From the NCBI RefSeq assembly GCF_005943945.1, contig NZ_CP040710.1:1127001-1191000 (forward strand): 64,000 nt of DNA, read 5' to 3'. Position numbers and translations under genes: made by a program. Every line of letters begins with the position of its first letter. Position 1 is the first letter of the stretch. This DNA comes from Aggregatimonas sangjinii (GTDB taxonomy: Bacteria > Bacteroidota > Bacteroidia > Flavobacteriales > Flavobacteriaceae). Positions 11,583-20,000 of this stretch are shown here, in pieces. The notes under the pieces were generated by a model that worked only from the letters and a program-made list of their open reading frames with translations, had not been told where the DNA came from and searched no databases.

Positions 11583-12164
11583 TCACTCTTCTTCGTTGTA
11601 TATTTTTTCGACCTTTCGATTCGGAAAGAACCAAATGGCCGTATTGACCAAATAAACGATGCATCCGAGAATCGGGAAAAAATAGGTTACCCCGATACCC
11701 ACTACAAAAAGAAGCATTGAATATTTACCTTTGTTGTCCCCATCATGAAGTTTTACGATAGCGTCATCACCGGCGTGGGTTTTGGCCAAGTAATTCACCA
11801 ACAACCAAAAGGAAAAACTGGAACCCAACAGTATGATGCCATACAAGATCAATGCATTTCGGGCAAAGCCGCTTTCCCCGATCCAACTGGCGCCAAACGG
11901 AATCAGCGATAACCAGAACAGCAGGTGAAGATTGGCCCATAGAATCTTTCCGTTCACCCTCTTTGAGATACGTAACAGATGGTGGTGATTGCTCCAAAAA
12001 ATGCCTAAATACACAAAACTCAGGATATAGCTGAAGAAGTTGGGGAGTAACGGCAATAGTGATACAAATTCCACTTCGCTCGGCGCTTGAAAATTTAGGA
12101 CCATTATCGTAATGACGATGGCAAGTACCCCATCAGTAAATGTCTCTAAACGCTCCGTTCGCAT
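11583..12164 (-). CDS. TMEM175-type (DUF1211) potassium channel
   Basis: A 193-aa membrane protein with about six hydrophobic helices. It opens with the family hallmark R-x3-F-[ST]-D at residues 5-11 (R5, F9, T10, D11), followed by 'GVLAIViTImVL', the pore-lining first helix of bacterial TMEM175. The second region 'fwsNHHhLLri' carries the expected conserved HH. Bacterial TMEM175 proteins are tetrameric, weakly K+-selective channels. It is the last gene of a minus-strand run starting near 13.7 kb, 25 bp after the small unknown gene upstream. Confidence 0.85.
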   Translation of the reverse strand: MRTERLETFTDGVLAIVITIMVLNFQAPSEVEFVSLLPLLPNFFSYILSFVYLGIFWSNHHHLLRISKRVNGKILWANLHLLFWLSLIPFGASWIGESGFARNALILYGIILLGSSFSFWLLVNYLAKTHAGDDAIVKLHDGDNKGKYSMLLFVVGIGVTYFFPILGCIVYLVNTAIWFFPNRKVEKIYNEEE

Positions 12165-12189
12165 GTTGTATTTTTCGATAAATCACCTT

Positions 12190-12483
12190 TTACTTGAACG
12201 TCTTGACCGGTATCCGGGTCGTGTAATTCAAATAGCTGGTGTCGCTAGCGGATTTTAGCGTATACCTTCCGCGCTTATTTTTTTCTGCATAGGTCAAGGA
12301 ATGAATGCCATTGACAATTATAAAAAATAGGGTCTTTTTTTCGCTCATTAATCGTAGCACATCGGCGTAGGAGAAGTTCTTGACTTTTCCGTTATCATCA
12401 ACGCACTCAAGGTATTCAAAGTTTTCCTCACCGTCCTCCGCAGTACATTTGGTACAGTATTGAATGATGTATCTCTTTCCCAT
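12190..12483 (-). CDS. Small conserved-looking protein of unknown function
   Basis: A 97-aa protein without signal peptide or membrane helix. It starts with a strand and a CxxC pair (YCTKC), has a short helix like 'syaDVLRLMsekk', and ends with strands and a basic tail. The arrangement weakly recalls small DUF3892-type proteins, but I cannot confirm it. The ATG at 12481-12483 lies 24 bp after the stop of the YceI-like gene, so it is likely in that operon. Confidence 0.6.
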   Translation of the reverse strand: MGKRYIIQYCTKCTAEDGEENFEYLECVDDNGKVKNFSYADVLRLMSEKKTLFFIIVNGIHSLTYAEKNKRGRYTLKSASDTSYLNYTTRIPVKTFK

Positions 12484-12507
12484 GGCCTTTTTTCCATTGC
12501 ATTTGAT

Positions 12508-13038
12508 TTACTTTACTTCGGCCAGTTGCAAATCAAACCGTACACTTACCTTTTTTCCCAAAAAGACCGCTCCATTGGGTAATTCCGCGCCCTTTGCGAT
12601 TCCAAATACCTCTCTGTCAATTTTTGTTTTGGCGGTGAAACCAAACTTTCTCACACCATCCTTATCCTTGGCGCTTCCTCCTTTATTCATGATAAAGGTC
12701 ACGTCTCGTTTCTTCCCTTTTAGCTGGAGATTTCCTTCCAGTACAAATTGATTTTTCTTCCGTGCCTTAAAACTTGTCGAGGTAAATACGATTTTCGGAT
12801 GCGCCTCTGTATGGAACCAATACTCTGCCTGAAGGTGCTCATCACGCTGTGCGACGCCTGTATCGATACTGGCAACATCAATTTCAACACTTACTTCGGT
12901 GGCCGACCAATCTTCATTATTCCGAACGAACGATCCCGAAAATTCGTTGAAGGTTCCGCCAATACCCGATATTCCCAATAATCTGGCTCTAAAAGCGAGT
13001 GTGGAATGTACTTTCTCAATGACATACTTGGTTTCCAT
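12508..13038 (-). CDS. YceI-like family protein
   Basis: A 176-aa protein with a clear YceI profile: an opening 'KYVIEKVHSTLAF.aR', then 'G.FneFsGsfv', a 'vevdvaSIDTgv..RDeHL...ywf....hPkIvFtSts' block (residues 48-90), a 'veGnLqlKG..rdVtf' strand near 100, and a closing 'GkkVsv.fdlqla'. There is no signal peptide. These barrels bind long amphipathic molecules. It lies 15 bp after the stop of the NAD-binding gene and 24 bp before the small unknown gene, so the three are likely co-transcribed. It matches the family better than the YceI at 423-965. Confidence 0.88.
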   Translation of the reverse strand: METKYVIEKVHSTLAFRARLLGISGIGGTFNEFSGSFVRNNEDWSATEVSVEIDVASIDTGVAQRDEHLQAEYWFHTEAHPKIVFTSTSFKARKKNQFVLEGNLQLKGKKRDVTFIMNKGGSAKDKDGVRKFGFTAKTKIDREVFGIAKGAELPNGAVFLGKKVSVRFDLQLAEVK

Positions 13039-13053
13039 AAAAGGGCAGAGGAT

Positions 13054-13698
13054 TTAATTTGTGATTAAAATCGTTTGTTTGTCGTATCGTTTATCGGTTA
13101 TCAAATTGGCTAGCACCCTGCCGACGTCCTTTCTTGAAATAGTTTCCGGTTCTTTTTCGTTTTCGAGATCTTTGATAAAGCGTACCTCGCTACTTTCATC
13201 ATTGCTCAACTCCGTAGGTCTGATGATTGACCATTCAGGTAATTGGGAGTTTCGTACGATTTCTTCCTGTCGTGTTCTATCCTCCATAATTCTACCGAGG
13301 AGTACGGGTTCGATAATATTTCGGAAGATGAAACGGCCGTGCCCTTTGGAGTCTCCGGCGCCGATAGCCGTCATGCATATCAATCGCGGCACATTTGCCC
13401 CTTTCATTGCCTCTACCGTAATCAGGGTTCCCTTCTCACAGAGATCGGGAACATTGAACAGCGTGTCTTTGTTCAACGGAGCACCAAAAGTTAAAATCGC
13501 TACATCTTGATGTTGCATAGCATTTTGGACATCCTCTAATTTCGTAACATCGCCTTTGTAGATGGTCAGATTTGGATTCAAGTTTTCAATTTTTTCCACA
13601 GATCGTCCAAAGGCGGTTACCGTGTGGCCATTTTTAAGGGCGTAGTCCACCGTGTGTTGACCGACATTTCCAGTAGCGCCTATGATTAAAACGTTCAT
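13054..13698 (-). CDS. NAD(P)-binding atypical SDR / NmrA-like protein
   Basis: A 214-aa Rossmann protein. The dinucleotide loop GATGNVG sits at residues 7-13, followed by the helix and 'v.afgRs.ek' that sets NADP preference, then 'GDvtkledv.nAm...dvaiLtfG'. The central part 'gvpRlIcmtaiGaG' and the C-terminal 'iIRPteLsn' fit atypical SDRs used as NADH-flavin reductases or redox sensors. The catalytic Tyr-x3-Lys pair of classical SDRs is absent. It heads a probable four-gene unit with the YceI, small unknown and TMEM175-like genes. Confidence 0.82.
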   Translation of the reverse strand: MNVLIIGATGNVGQHTVDYALKNGHTVTAFGRSVEKIENLNPNLTIYKGDVTKLEDVQNAMQHQDVAILTFGAPLNKDTLFNVPDLCEKGTLITVEAMKGANVPRLICMTAIGAGDSKGHGRFIFRNIIEPVLLGRIMEDRTRQEEIVRNSQLPEWSIIRPTELSNDESSEVRFIKDLENEKEPETISRKDVGRVLANLITDKRYDKQTILITN

Positions 13699-13832
13699 TA
13701 GTTTCTTCCTTTTATGGTTAATAGAATCATATACCTGTTCCCGTTACAAGGGCTGACCATTGTTACAATTTCAATACCGCTAACAGATTAGCTGATCTTC
13801 TCAAGTATGAGTTTTTAGATGGTAGCGAAAAT

Positions 13833-14555
13833 CTACAGCGATTTTGTTTTTTCCGCTTTACATAGATTTTTTACTATATAGTCTTGCTGCATTTCATTCA
13901 ATCCAAACTGGGGTTTGCCATGTAGCGGCAAGATGTGTTTAAAGCGTTGCTCCACATTTTCCCAAAAACCCCTTAAGCGTTCATCATTTTCTTCGTTATT
14001 GGGAGGACGTTCAAAATAATATTGCTCCTCCTCATATGGTGAGCCTACCGCGCTATCACCGGTGAACAGAATTCCTCCATTCATTTCCGCATATATGACG
14101 ACACTACCCGGAGTATGACCCGGTGAATGATGTACTTGAACATTGAAGTCCGTGAAAATGTCTATGGCGCAGGTGATATCGAATAGAGCATTGCTATTCT
14201 TTGGAGTATCATCTGGATGAATGAAAATAGGTGCATTGCCTAAATCTTCACTTATTTCATGAAGGGGGGCGTAAGCTTGTCCCAAGAGGTCCCGATGGGT
14301 CAGAAAGACTCCGGATATACTATACCCATTGGCCATCCAGTTCTTCAAGGATTGTACGCTTTCATCACGGACTGCGTCGATGAGCAGTAGCTTTTTGTGT
14401 TCTTGATGTACAATAATGTACATGTTGCCGTAGCGGTAGCGATGTTTATCAGCTTTTATAGTGTAAACATTGTCTAGAATCGGGAGAATGCTACCTAGTT
14501 CAGCCGACAAAAACTTTTTGTGCAATGGCAGTGCGTTCTGTTCGGTGTCCTTCAT
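13833..14555 (-). CDS. Metallo-beta-lactamase-fold protein with altered metal motif
   Basis: About 240 aa. The fold is shown by 'LLLIDAv', the glyoxalase-like 'HHSPGHTPGSVviY', 'iLFTGDSAvGS' and 'iLPLHGkp'. The usual HxHxDH motif is replaced: after the strand 'SgVFLT' the sequence reads HRDLLGQ, so only the first His and one acidic residue are kept. A standard two-metal hydrolase site is therefore unlikely; a one-metal or non-catalytic role is possible. I start at the ATG at 14553-14555 (MKDTEQ) because the 11 codons before it are not typical of the family. It follows the broken isochorismatase gene in the same direction. Confidence 0.8.
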   Translation of the reverse strand: MKDTEQNALPLHKKFLSAELGSILPILDNVYTIKADKHRYRYGNMYIIVHQEHKKLLLIDAVRDESVQSLKNWMANGYSISGVFLTHRDLLGQAYAPLHEISEDLGNAPIFIHPDDTPKNSNALFDITCAIDIFTDFNVQVHHSPGHTPGSVVIYAEMNGGILFTGDSAVGSPYEEEQYYFERPPNNEENDERLRGFWENVEQRFKHILPLHGKPQFGLNEMQQDYIVKNLCKAEKTKSL

Positions 14556-14600
14556 GAGTTTTTTTTTAGTGAATATGACGTAAATCAAGAAAAATCGGAA

Positions 14601-15302
14601 CTATTTCGCATAGGCATCCTGGAAGCCTCCCCAAGCACTATGTTCTTGATACAATTTTCCCACCTTTGGGCCTTCGGGTGTTTTCCAATCCACCATGAGT
14701 TCAGAGGCAAGTGTACCCCACGTAATCATTGTAGCCCCGGCCTGTTGCATACGCATCATCGCCGCTTGTTCAACGATAGGCTGATCGGTGCCCGAAGCAT
14801 CGACCACAACATAGACTTCGTAACCGTTTGCGAGCAAATCCAAGGTAGTCAACTGGGTGCAGATATCAATTGAAATACCGCCGATGACTATCTTCTTTTT
14901 GCCGAACTTCTCGATGGCATCCCGAAAGGGTTTGGAGCCCCACGCACTTGCCGTATGACGTTCGATTTTGATGTCGTTTGACAAATGCTACTGCACCATA
15001 GGGTAGAAATCCCCCCTAAAACCTCCTTCGTCACCAAGAACTATGGTGGGCATATTGAAGATTTCGGAAACCTTTGCAAAGGCGGTAGCATTATTTACGA
15101 AAGTCGCCCTGTCTATGGTTCGGAGTCCTGGATCGAATCCTGTCAAATAGTCCACCATAACGAAAGTAGCGTTATCCTTGGCTATTTTCTGTGTGTATCG
15201 ATTGGGTTCTATCAGATTTGGGCTAGAAGTGAATGCAACGAGCAAAAAGCTTATTGTCAATACGCACACTGCTATGAATATCGTGTTCTTAGGGATTCTC
15301 AT
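14601..15302 (-). pseudogene. Isochorismatase-family hydrolase interrupted by an in-frame amber codon
   Basis: Two frames that look separate are one frame divided by a TAG at 14988-14990 (codon 105). The upstream half has an N-terminal hydrophobic segment (about residues 6-26, export or anchor) and 'FVMVDYLTGFDPGLRTI', holding the family's first catalytic Asp. The downstream half has 'GGISIDICTQL' with the nucleophilic Cys and 'VYVVVDASGTDQ'. The intact paralogue at 28651-29277 reads V-S-E-H-L where this one reads V-Q-stop-H-L, so the stop replaces a Glu by one substitution (GAG to TAG). A restart at a TTG (14984) would lack the catalytic Asp. It is probably inactive unless the stop is read through or is a sequencing error. 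Confidence 0.85.
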
Positions 15303-15358
15303 CTTTCTGTAAATTTATTGTTCATTTTAATTTTGAATGGTAAAGGAATTGGCTTCGA

Positions 15359-15784
15359 TCAATTGTCACCTTGAAGTGATTCTATCAATTTCATCACATT
15401 CGGATCGGCCGAAAGTTCCCTTTTTACGAATAACCATTTTCCATCCTCTTTTATTAAAACATCGTTGAAGGTACCCGTGCCCGCCATGGTATTCTCGTCT
15501 CTATTGAATACCGTTAAGTAACAGTACATCGTTGCATTTTTGCCGTCACCTTCAATTTCATGATTGGTCAATAGATGTCTTCTGCCTCTCGCGAAACTGT
15601 CTAATAGCCCAGGGAATTGTTTCCTTAAATCCTCTTTGCCTTTTGTGCTTCCCCAAAACCCGGAGAGTTCTCCATCATCCGCCCAAACGGTCATGTATTT
15701 TTCAACATTTTCACTGTCCATGGCATTATCGAATGTTGCCGTTAGTTGTATGATATCCAATTTATCTTCTGCTGTCAATTTCAT
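15359..15784 (-). CDS. SnoaL/NTF2-like protein
   Basis: A 141-aa protein with the NTF2-like cone fold pattern: an N-terminal helix pair (EDKLDIIQLTATFDNAMD), 'y...wadDgelsg' with 'G.edlrkqf', 'HlltNheieGdG..AtmycYl.vf', and a closing 'dvlikeDGKWLFvkReL'. Family members are ketosteroid-isomerase-like or SnoaL-like cyclases, or small ligand-binding proteins. No catalytic Asp/Tyr pair can be assigned with confidence. It lies 56 bp upstream of the broken isochorismatase and is followed in this run by genes of the same catabolic type, which suggests a role on the same small molecule. Confidence 0.8.
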   Translation of the reverse strand: MKLTAEDKLDIIQLTATFDNAMDSENVEKYMTVWADDGELSGFWGSTKGKEDLRKQFPGLLDSFARGRRHLLTNHEIEGDGKNATMYCYLTVFNRDENTMAGTGTFNDVLIKEDGKWLFVKRELSADPNVMKLIESLQGDN

Positions 15785-15853
15785 TATTTCTATGTTTTAT
15801 GGTTTATAAATGTGCTTTAAAGGGGACATAGTTCATCAATTTGATCATATTAT

Positions 15854-16246
15854 TTATTTTGCATTGAACATTTCGGGATCTACAAATCCGAAGTACTCTC
15901 TAAAACCCGATACTTTGTCATTAGTAAACTTAAACTGAATACTGTTATATCCTTCATAAGGATACCTGCCGCTCATGACCGTTCCTTTAGAATCAAAGCT
16001 TACCGCTGAATAAGACTCGTCGGTTGTAATAACTAGATTTGAAAAGGTCAAACTGTTAGGGTTTTCCTGTCTTTCCGAGATAAGTTCCTTCATTTTGATC
16101 AAGGCTTCTTTACCGGTGAATTTTCCCATCAATGGTTGTGAAAACAGGTCGAAGTCAGTGGAAAGCAGTTCAATGAATTCGATGTAATTACCGTCTGATT
16201 CTCCCGCTTGCCAAGCATTCAGCGCTATTTGGGTTATTTTTTTCAT
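15854..16246 (-). CDS. SnoaL/NTF2-like protein
   Basis: About 130 aa, NTF2-like: an opening helix 'ITQIALNAWQAGESDGNYIEF', a 'lls.dfdlfsqPl.G.ftGkeal.kmkel' region typical of SnoaL-like proteins, and strands ending in 'v.gfREYFGFvdpemf'. The second start, at 16244-16246 (MKKITQ), fits the first helix of the fold; an ATG 48 bp further upstream (16292-16294) would add 16 charged residues. It lies between an alpha/beta hydrolase and another SnoaL-like gene. Function beyond the fold is unknown. Confidence 0.75.
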   Translation of the reverse strand: MKKITQIALNAWQAGESDGNYIEFIELLSTDFDLFSQPLMGKFTGKEALIKMKELISERQENPNSLTFSNLVITTDESYSAVSFDSKGTVMSGRYPYEGYNSIQFKFTNDKVSGFREYFGFVDPEMFNAK

Positions 16247-16323
16247 GTAAGTTCCATGTTTTAGCTTCCTTTTACCGTCCTCAATTGACGGCATGTTATC
16301 TTCAAAGCGACCACCGATGATTA

Positions 16324-17163
16324 TTAAAAGAAATCCAATAGTTGACGATTCAGTAGTTTAGGCTGTTCATCCGCAATCCAATGGCCACATTCCGCTACGA
16401 CTGAACCCGTTACATCATTTGCTAGCTGTTCCCAACCAGGAACCATGAATTCCCCGGCACCCATTTCACCCCCCAATGCCAGCACCGGCATGTCGAGTTT
16501 CACCTTTGCCGTTACCTTAAAATGCTCTGTATCATCGAAGACCGCAGCGAAGTGTGCAAAGCCAGCTCGTAATGCTCCGGGCTTTTGAAGATTACGTACG
16601 TAATTCTCAAAATCAGCTTGGGACACTGCATCGGGGTTATAACTCCAGTGCCAGAAATACCACGCCAGTAATTCACGTTCTTTTCCGGCGATAAACTGTA
16701 TAGCAACGTCAGGTACCGTAAAAAAGGCCAACTGCCAAGCTTGCCAGTTTCGTACTGGTTGAAGCCCATGCTCATAACCAAAGCCAGGCGGAACATATTC
16801 GATGAAACACGCCTTCTTGACTCGGTCCGAAAATTGTGAAGCAAAGGAGTACGCTACGCCACCGCCATGGTCATACCCGACTAGGTTGATTTTATCTATT
16901 TCAAGGGCATTCAGAAATTTTTCCATATCCCGTGCTAGATTTTCTTTCTCATAACCTCCATCCGTTATAGTGGTACCTCCCATACCCCTTAAATCCGGGG
17001 CAATGACTCTGAAGTTTTTAGAAAGTTCAGGCATCATCTTTCGCCACATATGGGAATGCTGAGGAAATCCGTGAATCAATAGCAGTACATCACCCGTACC
17101 GCATTCTAAGTAAGATTGATCTAAGCTGCCAATTCTTTTCGTGTGATATTTTATCTCGCTCAT
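16324..17163 (-). CDS. Alpha/beta hydrolase, epoxide-hydrolase/dehalogenase type
   Basis: A 279-aa cytoplasmic alpha/beta hydrolase. The oxyanion strand reads LLLIHGFPQHSHMWR, followed by 'viAPDLRGMGgT'. The nucleophile elbow is GYDHGG, giving an Asp nucleophile as in soluble epoxide hydrolases and haloalkane/haloacetate dehalogenases rather than Ser esterases. The catalytic His is in 'ECGHWIADEQP'. The cap region is Trp-rich (WYFWHWSYNP), typical for fluoroacetate-dehalogenase relatives. It is 42 bp downstream of the isochorismatase-like gene at 17206-17889. A related but distinct enzyme lies at 27445-28305. Confidence 0.87.
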   Translation of the reverse strand: MSEIKYHTKRIGSLDQSYLECGTGDVLLLIHGFPQHSHMWRKMMPELSKNFRVIAPDLRGMGGTTITDGGYEKENLARDMEKFLNALEIDKINLVGYDHGGGVAYSFASQFSDRVKKACFIEYVPPGFGYEHGLQPVRNWQAWQLAFFTVPDVAIQFIAGKERELLAWYFWHWSYNPDAVSQADFENYVRNLQKPGALRAGFAHFAAVFDDTEHFKVTAKVKLDMPVLALGGEMGAGEFMVPGWEQLANDVTGSVVAECGHWIADEQPKLLNRQLLDFF

Positions 17164-17205
17164 TAGTATATTATTAGGGTACTGTAATTTCTTAACATCG
17201 AATGC

Positions 17206-17889
17206 TCAAAGATGAGCTTGTAGTGGGGGTGTCCCGATTTGTTCTTTCATCATATCGGCATTTTTGGCGACCCCTAAATAGTTTGACATCGCCACGGAAT
17301 ATTGTCCCATATGCTCGCTTAGCAAATTTGCGATATGCATGCCGTTTATCTGTGTATTATTGGCCAATTCGGCCAATACGGCCACCCAAGTCGTCACAAC
17401 GACGCCGGCCATTGCCAAGCGCTTCATGGTGACTTCCGTAACCAACGGATTCCAATCGGCGGAGGCATCGATTACGGCATAGACTTCGTAGCCCTCTTGA
17501 ACTGCCGCAATAGCCGGAAACGCTACACAGACCTCCGTTGCCAGTCCAGATATTACCAATTTGGTACGGCCTGTGGATTTCACTGCTCGTTTTGAGGTCT
17601 CATCGTTCCAGAAGTTGACATAAGGTCTATCGATGACACTTTCCCCACCAAAAAGTTCTATTAATTCCGGTAGCGTGGGGCCATTGGGGCCTTGTGGCCA
17701 ACTGGTCCCTAAGATGGTCGGAATATCGAAGGCTTTAGCGGTTTTTGCGTGACCCAGAATATTGTTCTTCAATAGTGCGGGATCGATCGACGTCAAAAAC
17801 GTGGATAGCCCCACCTGATGATCGATCATAACAAAGCAGCAATTGTCCGGAGTGAGTTCTGTGCGAAATGGATTTTTTAATTCATTCAT
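17206..17889 (-). CDS. Isochorismatase-family cysteine hydrolase
   Basis: A 227-aa protein with the family's two signature strands: 'CCFVMIDHQVGL' with the catalytic Asp near residue 23, and 'LVISGLATEVCVAFPA' with the nucleophilic Cys, followed by 'GYEVYAVIDASADWNPLV'. Members hydrolyse amides or enol ethers. The 'DASaDwNp...e.tm.Rla.aGv..ttw.avlaEL' tail fits the YcaC-like branch. There is no signal peptide, so it is cytoplasmic, unlike the relatives at 14601 and 18309. It is the first gene of a minus-strand run that continues with the alpha/beta hydrolase and SnoaL-like genes. Confidence 0.88.
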   Translation of the reverse strand: MNELKNPFRTELTPDNCCFVMIDHQVGLSTFLTSIDPALLKNNILGHAKTAKAFDIPTILGTSWPQGPNGPTLPELIELFGGESVIDRPYVNFWNDETSKRAVKSTGRTKLVISGLATEVCVAFPAIAAVQEGYEVYAVIDASADWNPLVTEVTMKRLAMAGVVVTTWVAVLAELANNTQINGMHIANLLSEHMGQYSVAMSNYLGVAKNADMMKEQIGTPPLQAHL

Positions 17890-18308
17890 AGCCTTTATTA
17901 CTTATTATGCTCTAGTTCAACTTATTTCTTGAGGTAAAGTTCCATATAAAAGGAGGTTGTGGATATTACTAATTTCCAGTTATTATGGTACTTTTTAATG
18001 CGTTTAAGGTGTTGGTCTAGCGAACATTTCAAAATAGGTAAGGAATCATTTAGATTACCATGAAAATGTCGGTAGCACCTTGATGTCGAATAATTTTTGA
18101 TAGTCAAGGCAATAATACTCTTATACCCTAGCGAAGGAAACCTTATCGTTGATCGGGGGATGCATCGACCGTTTATCAACTTCAATTCAGTGCACCTTAA
18201 TTTCTACCATCATTGCTTGCAAAAGTGAATTTCACAAGAGAAGGCATGGACTAATTTTGGATTTAGAAACTCAGGATACTACTATCCTAAAAACAAAAAT
18301 TCGACATT
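17890..18308. other. Divergent promoter region
   Basis: This 419-bp gap separates two divergent isochorismatase-like genes. It holds a short perfect dyad, GTGAA-T-TTCAC (18225-18235), about 75 bp before the ATG of the plus-strand gene, a possible operator. A minus-strand frame of 87 codons at 17922-18185 has a composition unlike a protein and is not called. Confidence 0.4.
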
Positions 18309-19052
18309 ATGAAAAATCTAATTACACTACTCGCAATCTTTATGGCATCATCGGCCATGGCACAATGGAAACAGTATAATCCGAATAAGAATAACGATCC
18401 TGCGAACGCTTCAAAGGAATTGATCAACCCGGCAAACCATACCTTAATGCTTATTGACCACGAGAGTCAGATGGCCTTCGCGGTAGAGTCTAATCCGATA
18501 GACGAAATACGAAATAATGTAGGGCTGATTTCCGCTATTTCCCAGCTTTATGAAATTCCGACCGTAATAACGACGGTTGCTGAAAAATCGTTCAGCGGAC
18601 CTGTTTTTCCTGAAGTTCGGGAATTCTTTCCCGATGAGAGCGGTTATATCGACCGTACTACGATGAATTCATGGGAGGATACACGGGTGGTCAAGGCCGT
18701 AGGCGCTTTTAAAAAACCCAAACTTGTTTTGGCCGGTCTTTGGACAGAGGTCTGTATTCTTTCCGCCGCACTTTCGGCCCTGGAAGACGGGTATGACGTC
18801 TATGTCATTACGGATGCTTGCGGTGGTGTGTCAAAAGAGGCGCACGATATGTCTATTGCCCGAATGATGCAAGCAGGTATCAAGCCCATGACGGCCATGC
18901 AGTATGGTCTGGAAATACACCGGGACTGGGAGCGTTCAGACACTTATGTTCAAATGAACGATATAATGAAAAAATGGGGAGGTGCCTACGGATTGGGAAT
19001 CGATTACAAGAAAACTTTGGATAAGTGGGAAAAGGAACATTCCGAAAAATAA
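18309..19052 (+). CDS. Exported isochorismatase-family hydrolase
   Basis: A 247-aa protein with a clear Sec signal peptide (MKNLITLLAIFMASSAMAQ, cleavage after AMA). The mature part has 'HTLMLIDHESQMAF' with the catalytic Asp and 'LVLAGLWTEVCILSAALSAL' with the nucleophilic Cys, then 'GYDVYVITDACGG'. The C-terminal 'mtamQYGLEIHRDWER' segment fits the hydrolase branch found next to pirin and similar genes. Export to the periplasm sets it apart from the cytoplasmic relative at 17206. It is followed directly by a strong terminator. Confidence 0.88.
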   Translation: MKNLITLLAIFMASSAMAQWKQYNPNKNNDPANASKELINPANHTLMLIDHESQMAFAVESNPIDEIRNNVGLISAISQLYEIPTVITTVAEKSFSGPVFPEVREFFPDESGYIDRTTMNSWEDTRVVKAVGAFKKPKLVLAGLWTEVCILSAALSALEDGYDVYVITDACGGVSKEAHDMSIARMMQAGIKPMTAMQYGLEIHRDWERSDTYVQMNDIMKKWGGAYGLGIDYKKTLDKWEKEHSEK

Positions 19053-19078
19053 TAAAGTTTTAGGTTGGTTAGTTGGTA

Positions 19079-19121
19079 AGGTTTGTCCTGACTATCTTAG
19101 GTCAGGGCAAATCTTTTGTTC
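19079..19121 (+). terminator. Rho-independent terminator after the exported isochorismatase-like gene
   Basis: A 14-bp stem (19079-19092 with 19101-19114), closed by an 8-nt loop and followed by a T-rich run. The two non-Watson-Crick positions are G.U wobbles only in the plus-strand RNA, which supports this orientation. The stem starts 26 bp after the stop codon. Confidence 0.75.
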
Positions 19122-19167
19122 TTTAAGGGTCCAAGAAAGGCACTAAACGATATTTGAACTAAAAAAT

Positions 19168-19880
19168 ATGAAAACAACACTTTATAAAGCCGAATCAAGA
19201 GGCCATGGCAATCATGGATGGCTCAAGAGTTATCACTCTTTTAGCTTTGCCAATTATTATGATCCGAAACGAATGGGTTTTGGTGTTCTTCAGGTTTTGA
19301 ACGATGATGAAGTAGCGCCAGGCATGGGTTTCGGTACCCATGGGCATAGCAATATGGAAATCATTTCGATACCTTTGGAAGGTGATTTAGAGCATAAAGA
19401 CGATATGGGCAATACTACGGTCATTCGTAGCGGGGATATTCAGGTCATGAGTGCCGGTACTGGCGTTAAGCACAGTGAATATAATCATAGTAAAGACAAT
19501 ACGGTAAAATTTCTACAGATATGGATAGTGCCAAAAAAGGCCAATGTCGAACCTCGATATGACCAAATATCATTAGATGAAGAAGACCTAAGAAATCAGC
19601 TTTGCCAAATAGTATCCCCTAATTCAGATGATGACGGTATTTGATCCATCAGGATGCTTGGTTTCATCTCGGGTACTTCGATAAGTCTACCCGACTTGAA
19701 TATATATTGAAGAAGAAATCCAATGGCGTTTATGCTTTTTTGTTGGAAGGAACTTGTTCCATAAATAATGAGAAGTTGGGAAAACGGGATGCCCTTTCGC
19801 TAGAAGATGTCACCACATTCAGTCTGGACATGGAAGCTTATTCAAGGATACTCCTGTTAGAGGTGCCAATGTCAAATTAG
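19168..19880 (+). pseudogene. Pirin family protein, split by a one-base frameshift
   Basis: Residues 1-158 form a pirin N-terminal cupin: 'NHGWLkSyHSFSFAnYYdpkrMGFGvLqVlNdD', then the metal site 'THGHSNMEI' and 'HSEYNHS'. The frame ends in TGA at 19642-19644 just where pirins continue with a W-I-H-Q-D-A-W motif. The next frame (19641-19880) resumes with IHQDAWFHLG and the C-terminal cupin. Adding one G near 19643 restores I-W-I-H-Q-D and one 237-aa protein. Pirins are iron-binding cupins with regulatory or quercetinase activity. This copy either lost function or carries a sequencing error. Confidence 0.88.
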
Positions 19881-20000
19881 TACTTGTTAGAACATCACAA
19901 ATTCCATTAGAACAAAGAACGGAGCGAATAAGATTTGCTTCAGTGCAATCCGTTATAACCTTTATTGAAGCCGTTGATTATGGTAATTCGGAAGTATCGT

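Noticed and set aside
14601-15302. Programmed readthrough of the amber codon
   Set aside because: No readthrough context or downstream structure is seen; the paralogue has a Glu codon there, so a mutation or sequencing error is simpler.
17922-18185. An 87-codon frame on the minus strand
   Set aside because: Its composition is not protein-like and it lies in a divergent promoter region.
19641-19880. A separate gene for the C-terminal half of pirin
   Set aside because: It would start at a TTG inside a conserved pirin motif and lack the first cupin; one missing base explains it better.
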